This document shows, one piece after another, positions 63,381-64,000 of a stretch of DNA of 64,000 nt (the stretch's first letter is position 1; each line of letters starts with the position of its first letter). A program made the position numbers and the translations under genes. The notes below the pieces were generated by a model that searched no databases, had not been told where the DNA came from, and saw only the letters and a list, made by a program, of their open reading frames with translations. Source of the DNA: Lumbricus rubellus (lineage: Eukaryota > Annelida > Clitellata > Crassiclitellata > Lumbricidae); NCBI GenBank assembly GCA_945859605.1, contig OX243815.1:39605959-39669958 (forward strand), read 5' to 3'.

Positions 63381-64000
63381 CCAACTCGATCGAGTAGGCT
63401 ATTGGCAATTAAACATGCACTATATGATAGGTCTATTTTAGATTTATTTCTGATTTAATTCGTGATTTGTCTTGTGTTAAACTTACTTCATAGAAGAAGA
63501 CACAAGGCGAAACCAGACCGACCGGAAAGACTTAAAGTTTTCAAAACATTCCCGCACTGGCCGACCGTAGAACCTGTAGAATCGTGTAGATTATATAGTC
63601 ATAAAATATTTTCAGCTAAGAATATAATAAGACTGAACACCTTTAATATGGATCTCACGTTTCTGTTAAATCAGCTAGTTTATGAGTGGAGCATACGTGT
63701 ATCTCCAAACTATTATCGTAGTATCACGATCGAGAGCATTATCGTTCAAATAATTATTATCTGTAAGCAACTCGTCGATTGTATACTGTCATCTCTTCCA
63801 CCGACGTCTGATCACGTCCTCCTCCTCTCTTAAGCCTAAATCTGTGTTCTTAGAGAATTATTATTGTTGTGCAACTTGTGCTCGCATAGCCTATAGTCGA
63901 TTAAATAATCCAAAGGTGAACGCTATCTTCCTCCAGTGTTTTGTCTCCAAGTGATATATATAATTATATATATATATATATATATTCGATTAATTCATGA
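63381..64000. other. 3' flank of the sacsin-like gene
   Basis: AT-rich sequence with no further exon recognised. A (TA)n run lies at about 63952-63985. Confidence 0.5.

Overview
The window is eukaryotic, intron-rich animal DNA. Three conserved animal genes can be read exon by exon, separated by introns and spacers full of transposons and simple repeats. The palindromic octamer TAGGCCTA is scattered through the non-coding DNA. This octamer, the tRNA-derived SINEs and the gene set suggest a marine invertebrate deuterostome, an echinoderm being my best guess at low confidence.

Layout. 1-2.65 kb: long ATGT/CATA tetranucleotide arrays. 2.8-4.9 kb: a 358-bp hAT MITE and a 1.26-kb TA-flanked inverted-repeat element. 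5.35-10.15 kb (+): a four-exon DAP (death-associated protein 1) gene whose last exon has been tandemly duplicated. 11.93-12.15 kb (-): an isolated first coding exon of an ABCA-type ABC transporter. 13.50-21.60 kb (+): a nine-exon CFAP119/CCDC189-like ciliary gene (299 aa). 22.0-37.1 kb: no host gene, but a well-preserved nest of transposons. An outer hAT-type element (23052-37071, 8-bp target duplication) holds a gag-protease LTR retrotransposon (23747-31865) and a second hAT element (32071-36337, its own 8-bp duplication). The second hAT element in turn holds an RTE-like non-LTR fragment, a TA-flanked element and a 31-bp minisatellite. 38.03-39.62 kb: a 23-bp minisatellite. 40.1-44.35 kb: further DNA transposons, including a 2.3-kb element with a broken transposase. 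45.28-63.38 kb (+): a sacsin-like gene of seven coding exons, one of them 11.07 kb long, predicting 4,575 aa.

The three host genes have no evident functional link. DAP relates to autophagy and growth control, CFAP119 to motile cilia, and sacsin to chaperone and cytoskeletal quality control. The most unusual signals are: an LTR retrotransposon whose Gag reading frame starts inside its 1,704-bp LTR; the datable nest of transposons; the duplicated DAP terminal exon with a transposon end at the junction; and a sacsin-like protein with no visible ubiquitin-like domain, an HSD in place of HPD in its J-like domain, and a lysine/arginine-rich tail after HEPN. No transcript or database evidence was available, so exon joins rest on splice dinucleotides, phase and remembered family similarity.
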